64,000 nucleotides of DNA, taken from the NCBI GenBank assembly GCA_029263455.1, contig JAJCXM010000008.1, positions 124,001 through 188,000 of the forward strand. The letters run 5' to 3'. Made by a program: the position numbers and the translations under genes. Shown one piece after another: positions 25,859 through 34,935 of this stretch. Every line of letters begins with the position of its first letter. The first letter of the stretch is position 1. Below the pieces are notes generated by a model, which searched no databases, had not been told where the DNA came from, and saw only the letters and a program-made list of their open reading frames with translations. Origin of the DNA: Holophagae bacterium (GTDB taxonomy: Bacteria > Acidobacteriota > Holophagae > Acanthopleuribacterales > Acanthopleuribacteraceae).

Positions 25859-28528
25859 ATGGCGATACGCGTATACCAAATCGCAAAAGAATACTCGAGG
25901 TCATCTGAAGAGGTGCTGGGCATTCTTATGGAGGCGGGTTGCCCGGTATCGTCCCATACCGCGGAGCTGGACCAGCACGCTGTTTTGACGGTTCGAGCTA
26001 AACTCGGCAAGTTCAATTTAACGGTTATTGACGGCGAAGAAGAGAAGAGCCTTGTCAATGAACCGGCCCCTGCGATCGAACCCGAGCCTACCGGCAAACG
26101 TCGAAAGCGCAAGTCCAAGAAGACACCTGAAGTGGTGGCGCCTTCCATGAAGGTTCGCGTTATCAAGACAAAGCACGAGGAAGAAGAGCCAGCTGCTCCG
26201 GAAGTGGAAGCTGATAAAGTAGAAACACCAGCTGAACCCGCCAAGCCTGCTGCTCCACCACGTCCAAAATTACGTACGCCAGCCGCGCGTATGCGCAATG
26301 TAAACGTCAAACAACGTTTGGATCAGATTCATCGCATTGCGGAGAAACGTTCCGAACCTGCACCCGCGCCTCAAGCCCAGAATGCGAATACGTCGCGACC
26401 TGATCCACGAGGACGACGCCCTTCGGGCCCGCCAACACGACAGCGGCCAGGCGGATCTTCTGCTCCGGGCCGACCGAGACCAGGCGCCAAACCGGACCGC
26501 CCAGCTATTCCGGGTAAAGGTACTGTTATTACGGCTGCCGATCTTTCACGCGCCTTTGGGGCTCCAGCAGCCGGTTCATCAAGTCCAGGTGCCCGTGGCC
26601 CAGGTGGCGGCGGTAGTCGTTTTAAAGGTGGACCCGCGACAGCTGGCCTACACGGCAAGAAAAAGAAAAAGAAGAAGCGCCGGTCCGAGAAGCTTATGAA
26701 GGTGGGACCTGTTCTGCCTTCGGCCAGTAAGGTGAATTTGCCAGATGAGGATCTTGGCATCATCATGCTTTCTGAAGGGGTAACCGTAAAAGAGCTCGCC
26801 GATAAAGTGAGTCGACTATCGAAAGATGTTATCAAACGTTTGTTTGAGAAAGGCATGATGGCGACTATAAACGATGTGTTAGATCGCGATCTGGCCGTCG
26901 AGTTGGCGAAAGACTTTGGCTATCTTGCCGATGTCGTTAGCTTCGAAGAAGATATGCAAATCCGTGAAGAAGAAGAAATTGCGACCCTGCAAGACGGATC
27001 GAGCGATGACGTCATGGAGAGCCGCGCGCCCATCGTCACGATTATGGGTCACGTGGATCATGGTAAGACTTCTTTGCTGGATCGTATTAGATCCGCACGT
27101 GTTGCAACCGGTGAGGCGGGTGGCATCACTCAGCACATTGGTGCATATGCCGTGTCATGTAATGATCGAGATATCGTTTTCTTAGACACACCTGGTCACG
27201 AAGCATTCACGAAAATGCGTGCCCGCGGTACGTCGGTCACTGATCTGGTAATTTTGGTCGTTGCTGCCGACGACGGTGTTAAACCTCAAACCATTGAGGC
27301 AATCCATCATGCGCAGGCAGCTAAAGTGCCTATCATTATTGCAATCAATAAGATAGATAAGCCCGAAGCCAATCCTGATCGCGTCAAAATGATGTTAACG
27401 GAACACTCTTTGGTGGTTGAAGATTTTGGTGGAGACAGTCCCTGTGTCATGGTTTCGGCCAAAACAGGTGATGGCATTCAAGATCTGTTAGAAATGATCT
27501 TGCTTGTTTCTGAGATGCTGCAGTTGAAGTCTAGTCCTAGCCGCAAGGGTAAGGGCACGGTTATCGAAGCTCAGCTTGATCGGGGTCGTGGCGCCGTCGC
27601 GACGATTCTAATCCAAGATGGTTCCGTTGCCGTGGGCGACTATTTCATTACTGGTTCAACCTACGGAAAAATCCGTGCAATGAATTCCGATATTGGTAAG
27701 TCTGTCAAGAACGCTGGACCGGCAACGCCGGTTGAGATTTTGGGCTTAAACGAAGTGCCCATGGCAGGTGATTCGTTCCAGGTCGTGGACGATGAAGCGA
27801 CCGCTCGCCAAATATCAAGTTTCCGTAAGGAAAAAGTACGGGAAGAGCAGTTAAGACAACGCAAGCATATGTCGCTTGATCAGCTCTTTAACAAAATGAC
27901 TCATGGTGAGGTCAAGGAACTTCCGCTCATCGTGAAAGCCGATGTTCAGGGTAGTGTCGAGGGCATTAGTCATGCGCTTGAGAAAATCGTTAGCGAGAAA
28001 GTCCATTTACGTGTCATCCATCAGGGTGTAGGTAATATTACCGAGAATGACGTTTTGTTAGCGATGGCATCAGATGCGATTATCATTGGCTTCCACATTA
28101 AGTCTGAACCCAAGGCAAACGATCTGGCGGATCGTGAAGATATAGATATTCGCCTTTACGACGTCATCTATGAGATTTCGAAAGAAATCGAAGAAGCTAT
28201 GATTGGCATGTTGGCACCCGAGTACCACGAGAAGATCGTTGGCAAAGTGGTCGTTCGTCAAATCTTCCAGGTTCCACGTATGGGTCGCGTAGCGGGCTCC
28301 TATGTTGAAGATGGATTCGTAAAACGAGATGCCAAGGTTAGGGTCATACGTAATGGTGAGATGCTGCACGAAAGTACCATTGTGGCTTTGAAACGCTTCA
28401 AAGACGACGTTAACGAAGTTAAGTCGGGTTACGAGTGCGGTATTAAGGTTGCCGGTTTCGAGGAAATCGAAGTGGCAGATCAACTTGAAGTCTTTGTTAT
28501 GGAGGCAGTTCGCGCGACTGAACTGTAA
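25859..28528 (+). CDS. infB: translation initiation factor IF-2
   Basis: An 889-residue initiation factor that delivers fMet-tRNA to the 30S subunit. The N-terminal IF2-N domain (MAIRVYQIAKEYSRSSEEVLGIL) is followed by a long Pro/Ala/Lys/Arg-rich linker and a second IF2-N element. The GTPase domain has GHVDHGKTSLLD, DTPGHEAF and NKID, and domains II-IV follow. The start is ATG 25859 behind GTGGAGGATC. An in-frame extension to 25700 overlaps nusA and is not conserved-looking. Confidence 0.95.
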   Translation: MAIRVYQIAKEYSRSSEEVLGILMEAGCPVSSHTAELDQHAVLTVRAKLGKFNLTVIDGEEEKSLVNEPAPAIEPEPTGKRRKRKSKKTPEVVAPSMKVRVIKTKHEEEEPAAPEVEADKVETPAEPAKPAAPPRPKLRTPAARMRNVNVKQRLDQIHRIAEKRSEPAPAPQAQNANTSRPDPRGRRPSGPPTRQRPGGSSAPGRPRPGAKPDRPAIPGKGTVITAADLSRAFGAPAAGSSSPGARGPGGGGSRFKGGPATAGLHGKKKKKKKRRSEKLMKVGPVLPSASKVNLPDEDLGIIMLSEGVTVKELADKVSRLSKDVIKRLFEKGMMATINDVLDRDLAVELAKDFGYLADVVSFEEDMQIREEEEIATLQDGSSDDVMESRAPIVTIMGHVDHGKTSLLDRIRSARVATGEAGGITQHIGAYAVSCNDRDIVFLDTPGHEAFTKMRARGTSVTDLVILVVAADDGVKPQTIEAIHHAQAAKVPIIIAINKIDKPEANPDRVKMMLTEHSLVVEDFGGDSPCVMVSAKTGDGIQDLLEMILLVSEMLQLKSSPSRKGKGTVIEAQLDRGRGAVATILIQDGSVAVGDYFITGSTYGKIRAMNSDIGKSVKNAGPATPVEILGLNEVPMAGDSFQVVDDEATARQISSFRKEKVREEQLRQRKHMSLDQLFNKMTHGEVKELPLIVKADVQGSVEGISHALEKIVSEKVHLRVIHQGVGNITENDVLLAMASDAIIIGFHIKSEPKANDLADREDIDIRLYDVIYEISKEIEEAMIGMLAPEYHEKIVGKVVVRQIFQVPRMGRVAGSYVEDGFVKRDAKVRVIRNGEMLHESTIVALKRFKDDVNEVKSGYECGIKVAGFEEIEVADQLEVFVMEAVRATEL

Positions 28529-28537
28529 GGATTCCGT

Positions 28538-28894
28538 ATGAACATGCGTTTGGAACATATTTGCGAGCAAATACGCGAAGTGTTGAGCACCGCCCTCGCG
28601 TTTGAGATGCGTGACCCCGCCTTTGAAGGGGTCACGATTACGCGCGTCCGTGTCAGCCCTGACTATCAATACGCAGATGTTCGGTTCAGTACATATGACG
28701 AGAAAGATCGCTCGCGTGTCGAAGCTGGTTTTGCGCGTGCCAAGGGCGCATTGCGCAGTCTAGTGGCGAAACGGGTTCTGATGAAGAGCGTTCCTCAACT
28801 GCGTTTTCACTATGATGATGATGTGGCCGCCGAACGTCGTATCGGCAGAATCCTGGAAGAATTGCACGTGGATGGCGAACCTCTTGAAACGTGA
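28538..28894 (+). CDS. rbfA: ribosome-binding factor A
   Basis: A 118-residue 30S assembly/cold-shock factor with a KH-like fold. Landmarks are the RLEHICEQIREVLSTAL start, DPAFEGVTITRVRVSPD and LRFHYDDDVAAERRIGRIL near the end. It lies nine bases after infB and overlaps the truB start by 23 bases. Confidence 0.92.
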   Translation: MNMRLEHICEQIREVLSTALAFEMRDPAFEGVTITRVRVSPDYQYADVRFSTYDEKDRSRVEAGFARAKGALRSLVAKRVLMKSVPQLRFHYDDDVAAERRIGRILEELHVDGEPLET

Positions 28895-29795
28895 TCAGGT
28901 ACCGTTTGCCTTCCTACCTATTAACAAACCTGCAGGGCCTACTTCACACGATGTCGTTGCAGCGGTTCGCCGCTTATTGCCCCGCAAGTTAAAGGTAGGC
29001 CATACAGGCACACTTGACCCCTTTGCTGAGGGCTTAATGTTGCTTGCCATCGGCAAAGCCACCCGCTTCTCCGATGAAGTGCATCTGTTGGACAAACGCT
29101 ATGAGGGCATCATCAAGCTTGGTCAAGAAACCAATACGCTTGACCCCACTGGCGATGTGGTTTTGGAAAAAGAAGTTCCACAAATCAGAATGGAACAATT
29201 AGCAGAAATAGCGAAACGTTGGACGGGTGAAATCGAACAGGTACCACCAGCGTTTTCGTCAAAGAAAGTTGCTGGAGTTCGTAGTTACAAGCTGGCGCGT
29301 AAAGATCAGGCCGTTGAACTACCGCCACAAAAAGTATCCATTCACGAATTAATCCTTAGTCATGTTGATGATCAGCGAATCCACATCAACGTAAGATGTT
29401 CTACCGGCACCTATGTAAGGTCGTTGGCGCGTGACCTTGCCGTTGAACTAGGCACCTGTGGTCACCTTGAAACGCTAGTCCGTCAAGCAGTGGGTCACGT
29501 TGAATTGAATAGGAGTTTGCAATTGTCGGCATTGAGCAGCGAAAGCCTGATAGCTCATCACTGGAAAGTCGGAGATGTGTTATCTCAGTACCCCGAAATC
29601 CCCTTGCCGCTGGAAGCTTACTCAGATCTCGCCAACGGGCGCATTTATGCCACACGTGAACCCTTACCAGCTTCCTTTATTGGATCTATTTCGCGAAATG
29701 ATGACGTACGTGCTCTGTTCAAGTGCACGTTTCAGGCAGGAATCGGTATTACGTCAAAGCTGGTCTGTTATCAATCGGTCCCAGACTCTGTTTGA
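28872..29795 (+). CDS. truB: tRNA pseudouridine(55) synthase
   Basis: About 307 residues; isomerises U55 in the T loop of tRNAs. The catalytic Asp is D49 in GHTGTLDPFAEG, within the INKPAGPTSHDVV...GHTGTLDP block. CSTGTYVRSLARDLAVELG is the second family signature. The start is put at ATG 28872 inside the rbfA end; the TTG at 28884 is an alternative. The 3' end overlaps the convergent VWA gene by 25 bases. Last gene of the operon. Confidence 0.9.
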   Translation: MANLLKRDQVPFAFLPINKPAGPTSHDVVAAVRRLLPRKLKVGHTGTLDPFAEGLMLLAIGKATRFSDEVHLLDKRYEGIIKLGQETNTLDPTGDVVLEKEVPQIRMEQLAEIAKRWTGEIEQVPPAFSSKKVAGVRSYKLARKDQAVELPPQKVSIHELILSHVDDQRIHINVRCSTGTYVRSLARDLAVELGTCGHLETLVRQAVGHVELNRSLQLSALSSESLIAHHWKVGDVLSQYPEIPLPLEAYSDLANGRIYATREPLPASFIGSISRNDDVRALFKCTFQAGIGITSKLVCYQSVPDSV

Positions 29796-30739
29796 GCCAT
29801 CGTTAGCCATCGAGGGTATATTAGGCGTCCTTTTCGGCTCTTGAGTTTGAGTTTTATCCGACCCTTTCCTAATTGAGTTGGTTCGTCAAAGAGCAATTGA
29901 TAACCCGGTAGGCTCATGGTTAAAAAGCGACCGATCTCGCGCTGCCCAAATTCGTTCAACCGCGCATAGTCGCCCCCGCTGTCAGTTGCCAATAGTTTCA
30001 GTCCTTCTTCTAATGAATGATAATCTGCTTGACTGTAATCAAGCATAAAAACGCTTATCTGCGACCGAATTAAGAGGTCCCGGGCGGCGTAATAGTCTGG
30101 GCTGTAGCGGATGCCTGCTGGCGTGAATTCGCCGACGCCCCAGCCGATAAACAGAATCACTTTATCGCCCTCAATGGTGGCTAATGACGTCGCAAGTGCC
30201 TTTAGCGCTTGTTCAATCGTGGCACTGTCTTTCCAATTCTCAAGGTCCTCCTTGGTATGTCGCGGTTCGCTAGCAGGGGGCATTTCGGCTTGCCCAAGCA
30301 TATGCAGTAATGCTTGCTGGAGTTGATTTATGTCGCTGGTGAAGTCTGTGTGTTGCTTCAAATGAGAGCGAAATGAGAAGACAGCAACGGATGCATCGCG
30401 CACCAAGTCTTGTATGTGAGGTTGTAGTTGTTGATAGCTCTTCATAAGAGATGCAGATCTCGCACCCGTTAGATCCTTCTGAAAGAGTAGGACAACGCGG
30501 AACCGATGACGCGCATCTTTGTCTGATGAAACAGGGTAATCGCTTGGCGACAGTAAAACGTCAATGGACGATTCATGTCCGTCGATCGTTAAATTTAAAT
30601 CCGAGGCCGTTAGGTCGCGAATGACGTCGCCATGTTCGTCAAAGGCGCGAAATTCTAATTGTCGCTTCGATACCGTTACCTTGAGCTCAAGCTCCTGTGC
30701 CCATGTAAGGGCAACGAATAGGCCGACAATTAGGTTCAC
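29771..30739 (-). CDS. secreted VWFA-related domain protein
   Basis: A 322-residue protein with a short signal peptide (MNLIVGLFVALTWA) and a von Willebrand A-like domain of the VWFA-related family that is abundant in Acidobacteria. The N-terminal lead (VRDLTASDLNLTIDGHESSI-like) is the typical short beta domain. The VWA core contains RVVLLFQKDLTG in place of the classic DxSxS, so the metal site looks degenerate. It overlaps the stop of the histidine kinase gene by four bases and is therefore probably co-expressed with it, possibly as an exported sensory or adhesive partner. Confidence 0.7.
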   Translation of the reverse strand: MNLIVGLFVALTWAQELELKVTVSKRQLEFRAFDEHGDVIRDLTASDLNLTIDGHESSIDVLLSPSDYPVSSDKDARHRFRVVLLFQKDLTGARSASLMKSYQQLQPHIQDLVRDASVAVFSFRSHLKQHTDFTSDINQLQQALLHMLGQAEMPPASEPRHTKEDLENWKDSATIEQALKALATSLATIEGDKVILFIGWGVGEFTPAGIRYSPDYYAARDLLIRSQISVFMLDYSQADYHSLEEGLKLLATDSGGDYARLNEFGQREIGRFLTMSLPGYQLLFDEPTQLGKGRIKLKLKSRKGRLIYPRWLTMAQTESGTD

Positions 30740-33700
30740 CCGGTTTTAGTCTTACGCGATTCGGCAAATAGCGGAATTTCGAGAATAAAAACCGCTCCCA
30801 AGCCAGGACCGGCGCTTGTCACGCTAACTTTACCGCCCATTTCGGTCATGGCGTTGGCGCAGAAGTGAAGACCGAACCCGTGGCCGTGCTCCTTGTTGGT
30901 GTAACCGTGACTGAATACGCGCTGTAAGTCAGCCTCATCAATGCCGTGGCCGGAATCGCGAAATTGCAGATGCACAACTTGATCTACGTTTGATGCCGCT
31001 ATACGTAACAACCGATCTTCGGATAATGGTTTCTCTGCCATCGCTTCACAGGCGTTCTTGATGATATTGATGATTACCTGAAGCAGTCGCGATTTCTGTG
31101 CGTAAATCATCCATTCGTCGCCGACCTCTATTTCTGTCTTAATGTTCCACTTTTGAATTGTTTGACTCATGATGGTTATCGCATCCGCTACGAGCACACG
31201 TAGCGATAATTGATCAAATAGCGGTCCCATAAGCGCGTAATCTTGCTGAGCACTGATTATTTCCTTGATGTGATTGACGCGTATTTGGATTTGCATGGAT
31301 TCGTTGTGTAAAAGTTTCCGTTCATTGTCGGAGGCGTCGGCAATGCGCAGCAAAGAATCGGCGATATGGTCACTTTCTTTTTCCTGCTTGCGAATGCGAT
31401 CTGATAGCCGCTTACATAAGGATCCCAAACGGTCAGTCGACAGATGGTTTTGAATCATTTCTGCCGAGATATAGACACTATTAAGAGCATTGCCAATGTT
31501 GTGCAGGATATCAACAGCCATTTCCGCCATGCCGGCTCGATGCGCCGTATCCACCAGTTGTTGCTGAGCAGCGACTAAATCCTCATTCGCAGTCTTTAAG
31601 TCGAAGGTTCTAGATGCTACGTGTGATTCCAAAGATGTATTTTGCCGGCTAAGGTCCCAAAAACGCCAATAAATGATGGCCGCAAATAACAGAATTGCAA
31701 GTGCAATAAACCAGATTCTCTCCCAGAACGGCGGTATCACGGTTATCGGCAAGGCAATCCCGGCATGATTCCAAACACCGTCATGATTGGAGCCCTGCAC
31801 GCGGAATACGTAATTTCCACCAGCAAGATTCGAATAGCTTATGTAGCGCCGATCGTTACTTGTCCAATCGCTGTCAAACCCTTCCAACTTGAAACGGTAA
31901 AGGTTCTTGGCTGGATAGGTGTAGTCGAGCGCTGCAAATTCGAAAGAAATGAATTTGTCGCTATGGCTCAAGATGACGGTGTCGAAGCCGTCCGCTTGGC
32001 GATTAATAACCCTTTTTTCGTCAAAGACACGAAAGGAAGTGATTGCAATGGGCGGAATGTATGGGCTCTCCTGTATTTGGTCGGGGAAAAAGACATTGAA
32101 CCCATTCGCTCCACCAAACATCAATAATCCATCGTCGCCCTGATGTGCGCTACCGGAAAGGAATTCGTTTCCTTGTAAGCCGTCGGCTTCATCGTAGTTT
32201 CGGAATGTATAGTCGCCTTGTTCTTTCCGTAAACGCACCAAGCCGCGATTGGTACTGAACCATATGTCACCGCCGCTTCCATGTGTAATGGCATGTATGA
32301 CTGCGTTTGGTAAACCGGATTTGGTATCAAAGACACGAAAAGTGCTTTGGTCAGGCATCATCAAATTGAGTCCAGAGAAAGTTCCCACCCAGTACTGACC
32401 ATCGTCGGCTTCTAAGATGGAGGTCACATAATCGCTGCTTAAGCTGTCTCGTCGGCTAGATTGATGCATGTAACGCGTAGTGATGCGAGTTGTAGGGTCA
32501 AATTTGACCAAACCGCTGCCATACATGCCAATCCACAAAACGCCCTTGCTGTCCTCAATGATTTTCAAAATTGAATCGTGGGTTCCTGGAAGCGGGGCGG
32601 TGACAAAGCGGTTTTCTTCTTTGACGTAATATTGCAATCCGTCGCGTGTTCCAATCCACATGACCCCGGTTCGATCGCGAAGTATGTCGTGGATGTAATC
32701 GTCACAAATCGTTTTTCCATCTGTTCGATCGCTGGCAAAATAGTCGAATTTGTGGGTTTCTGGGTCGATGATGTTCAGGCCCGCGCCATATGTCCCAACC
32801 CAAATTCTATTTTCGGAGTCTTCCCTCAGGCTCAAGACCTGATATTCGGACAAGCCGCCTGGCTTGTCGGGGTCATGCAAATAAGTATGTAATACAGACA
32901 TGTTTTTATCCAAGACATTGAGCCCGTCAATCGTTCCTACCCATGTCCTCTTTTGGGAATCACGAAAAAGTGCTCGAACGTTATTGTCCGATAATGACTT
33001 TTCCGCACCCATATATCCTCGGACCAACATAAATGGCTTACTGTATATTGAGAATTTACTCAGGCCAGCCAAATAGGATCCAATCCAAAAAACGCCTGAC
33101 CTATCTAAGAACGTACAAAGGACGTTGTCACTGGTGATGGATGTGCCGATGATTGAATTAGCTCGATACGATTGAAAGCTGTCGGTTTCACGGTCGTAAC
33201 AGGCTAGCCCACCGTTCCGTGTCCCTACCCATATCGTTTGACGAATTGGGTCCTGAAAGACGGCATTCACCCAATCGTCTGCGAGTGCATCTGTCCTTTC
33301 CGGGTCCCTTAGCCACTGGCGTATACGACGTGACGAACGGTCTAGACGGTTCAAACCCCGGGTTGTTCCTATCCATATGAATCCAAGATCGTCCTCGCAA
33401 ATGGAACGAACCTCAGGATGGCTGATGGTGGTTTCCGTGGCTTGATTCAGGTGAGTACGGTATCGGAGTGTTTCCGGGTCAATTTCGTGTAGTCCATTCT
33501 TGGTACCCACCCACAAGAATCCATCTCTCGAAAACATGACCGAGCGCACGCGTAAATCGGTCAGTTCTTGTGGTGCAATTTCAGCAAAAGCCACGCTTTC
33601 TCCGGTCGCAGGATTGAAACGTGTTAAACCGCCAGCAAATGAACCGATCCACAAAAACCCGTTCGGACCCTGGACAATACGCGAAATGCCTTCACGAATA

Positions 33701-34128
33701 TTATTCGAGAGGTGCTCTTCGGAATGGAGGAAATGCGTAAAATCATCGCTGGCGGCGTTATATCGATTGAGCCCCGTTCTTGTCCCAATCCAAAGCGTTC
33801 CTTCTCGATCGACGAGCACGGCTTTCACCCAGTTGTCTAATAACGAGTTGGGCCTATCCATATCGTTCTGATAAACCGTAAACCGGTAGCCATCAAATTT
33901 GTTTAGGCCATCTTCGGTGGCAAACCATAGATAGCCTACCGTGTCTTGTTGGATATCAAAAACAGAGCTTTGCGATAATCCGTCTTTGATACCGAGCGTC
34001 GTAAAGACGATCTGTTGGTCAAATTGATTATTTGCTTGGCCAATGGCAGTTGTCGCCCAGAAGCAAAACCACAAGAAATAAAGCTGGTTGGAACTGATGT
34101 TCCTAGTCTTGGTGTTCAATAAACTCAT
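30736..34128 (-). CDS. two-component-propeller sensor histidine kinase
   Basis: About 1130 residues from ATG 34128 (upstream codons to 34179 are less likely). A signal peptide (...YFLWFCFWATTAIG) is followed by some fourteen periplasmic beta-propeller repeats with the WIGTxxGLN / LWIGT signature. Next come a Y_Y_Y domain (YRFKLEGFDSDW), one transmembrane helix (WFIALAILLFAAIIYW) and a cytoplasmic kinase with H-box DILHNIGNALN. The ATPase lobe has NIIKNACEA, DSGHGI and GHGFGLHFCA. There is no receiver domain, unlike the hybrid versions common in Bacteroidetes. The propeller senses an unknown, perhaps polymeric, ligand. No response regulator is adjacent; the VWA protein gene overlaps its end. 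Confidence 0.85.
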   Translation of the reverse strand: MSLLNTKTRNISSNQLYFLWFCFWATTAIGQANNQFDQQIVFTTLGIKDGLSQSSVFDIQQDTVGYLWFATEDGLNKFDGYRFTVYQNDMDRPNSLLDNWVKAVLVDREGTLWIGTRTGLNRYNAASDDFTHFLHSEEHLSNNIREGISRIVQGPNGFLWIGSFAGGLTRFNPATGESVAFAEIAPQELTDLRVRSVMFSRDGFLWVGTKNGLHEIDPETLRYRTHLNQATETTISHPEVRSICEDDLGFIWIGTTRGLNRLDRSSRRIRQWLRDPERTDALADDWVNAVFQDPIRQTIWVGTRNGGLACYDRETDSFQSYRANSIIGTSITSDNVLCTFLDRSGVFWIGSYLAGLSKFSIYSKPFMLVRGYMGAEKSLSDNNVRALFRDSQKRTWVGTIDGLNVLDKNMSVLHTYLHDPDKPGGLSEYQVLSLREDSENRIWVGTYGAGLNIIDPETHKFDYFASDRTDGKTICDDYIHDILRDRTGVMWIGTRDGLQYYVKEENRFVTAPLPGTHDSILKIIEDSKGVLWIGMYGSGLVKFDPTTRITTRYMHQSSRRDSLSSDYVTSILEADDGQYWVGTFSGLNLMMPDQSTFRVFDTKSGLPNAVIHAITHGSGGDIWFSTNRGLVRLRKEQGDYTFRNYDEADGLQGNEFLSGSAHQGDDGLLMFGGANGFNVFFPDQIQESPYIPPIAITSFRVFDEKRVINRQADGFDTVILSHSDKFISFEFAALDYTYPAKNLYRFKLEGFDSDWTSNDRRYISYSNLAGGNYVFRVQGSNHDGVWNHAGIALPITVIPPFWERIWFIALAILLFAAIIYWRFWDLSRQNTSLESHVASRTFDLKTANEDLVAAQQQLVDTAHRAGMAEMAVDILHNIGNALNSVYISAEMIQNHLSTDRLGSLCKRLSDRIRKQEKESDHIADSLLRIADASDNERKLLHNESMQIQIRVNHIKEIISAQQDYALMGPLFDQLSLRVLVADAITIMSQTIQKWNIKTEIEVGDEWMIYAQKSRLLQVIINIIKNACEAMAEKPLSEDRLLRIAASNVDQVVHLQFRDSGHGIDEADLQRVFSHGYTNKEHGHGFGLHFCANAMTEMGGKVSVTSAGPGLGAVFILEIPLFAESRKTKTG

Positions 34129-34466
34129 ATGGCTATATTTTCGGCAGATCATAGCATGGACTTTTGCAGTATTTTCCAAAGTTGCCGATTTCCAAATGGA
34201 TGGTTCGTCATTGGGACCCTGTTTTCAGTCTGTCTAGAACGTGACCTTGGTCATTTACTGAACTTGACCTCCAGTCTTTAGTAAATCAATGGTTTGGAGC
34301 AACAACAGCCGTAAAAGGATCGAGATTCTTACCCGGCAACAGGTTCTCAAGATAGACGAGCGCTGAAAATCAGGCACCAATTGGCTGCTAAACTGATATT
34401 TAGGCATCAAATAGCGGTAAAAGATGTTAATTTAAGAAGTTTCCGCCTGCTGGAGTAAACATCGCT
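34129..34466. other. intergenic region between histidine kinase and HU
   Basis: No gene is seen. A perfect 12-base palindrome TGACCTTGGTCA lies at 34242-34253, with related TGACC half-sites nearby, and could be an operator for the divergent kinase or HU gene. The rest is unremarkable. Confidence 0.4.
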
Positions 34467-34494
34467 TTGCCAATCGGGTTTCTACCAGTACAAT
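34467..34494 (+). promoter_or_regulatory. promoter of the second HU gene
   Basis: TTGCCA at 34467, a 16-base spacer and TACAAT at 34489, about 34 bases before the ATG. Confidence 0.55.
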
Positions 34495-34527
34495 AGGCGC
34501 TTCCACACTATTATCGAAAGGTTAACC

Positions 34528-34794
34528 ATGAATAAACAAGAATTGATTGCTGCTATTGCAAAGAAAGCGAACGTGAGCAAGGCGGTCGCTGCTGACACGC
34601 TTGATGGTTTTATGGCTTCTGTAAAAGATTCCTTACAAGCTGGCGAGTCGGTTCAATTGACAGGCTTCGGCTCCTTTCAAGTTTCCGATCGGGCCGCACG
34701 TCAAGGACGCAATCCCCGCACGGGAGCGACCATTGACATTCCTGCCAAGAAAATTGCCAAATTTAAGCCGGGCAAAGCATTAGACTTAGGCTGA
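34528..34794 (+). CDS. HU family DNA-binding protein (copy 2)
   Basis: An 88-residue HU/IHF-fold protein (MNKQELIAAIAKKANVSKA, GFGSFQVSDRAARQGRNPRT, KKIAKFKPGKAL). It differs clearly from the copy at 21537 in the N-terminal helices and in the C-terminal tail but keeps the RNPRT arm. It is monocistronic with its own promoter and terminator. Two paralogues could form homo- and heterodimers. Confidence 0.92.
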   Translation: MNKQELIAAIAKKANVSKAVAADTLDGFMASVKDSLQAGESVQLTGFGSFQVSDRAARQGRNPRTGATIDIPAKKIAKFKPGKALDLG

Positions 34795-34802
34795 TTGAAA
34801 TG

Positions 34803-34832
34803 AGCTCAGGGTCTGGGGACCCTGAGCTTTTT
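34803..34832 (+). terminator. intrinsic terminator after the second HU gene
   Basis: AGCTCAGGGTC-TGGG-GACCCTGAGCT is an 11-bp perfect stem followed by T residues. Confidence 0.9.
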
Positions 34833-34935
34833 CCTATCTTCTTTGTTACAAAACCTAAGGCTCCATAGCTTAAGCTAGCTTTTCTGCAGATCCCTTTACA
34901 GGGTTTGAACAGGATCGTTAGCCGCTGGACTGGCT

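Noticed and set aside
25384-26310. Long (308-residue) minus-strand frame opposite nusA/infB
   Set aside because: It is antisense to two highly conserved genes and has low-complexity Ser/Ala composition that mirrors the infB linker.
29771-30739. Canonical metal-dependent VWA (MIDAS) protein
   Set aside because: The DxSxS motif is replaced in the RVVLLFQKD strand, so ordinary MIDAS metal binding cannot be claimed.
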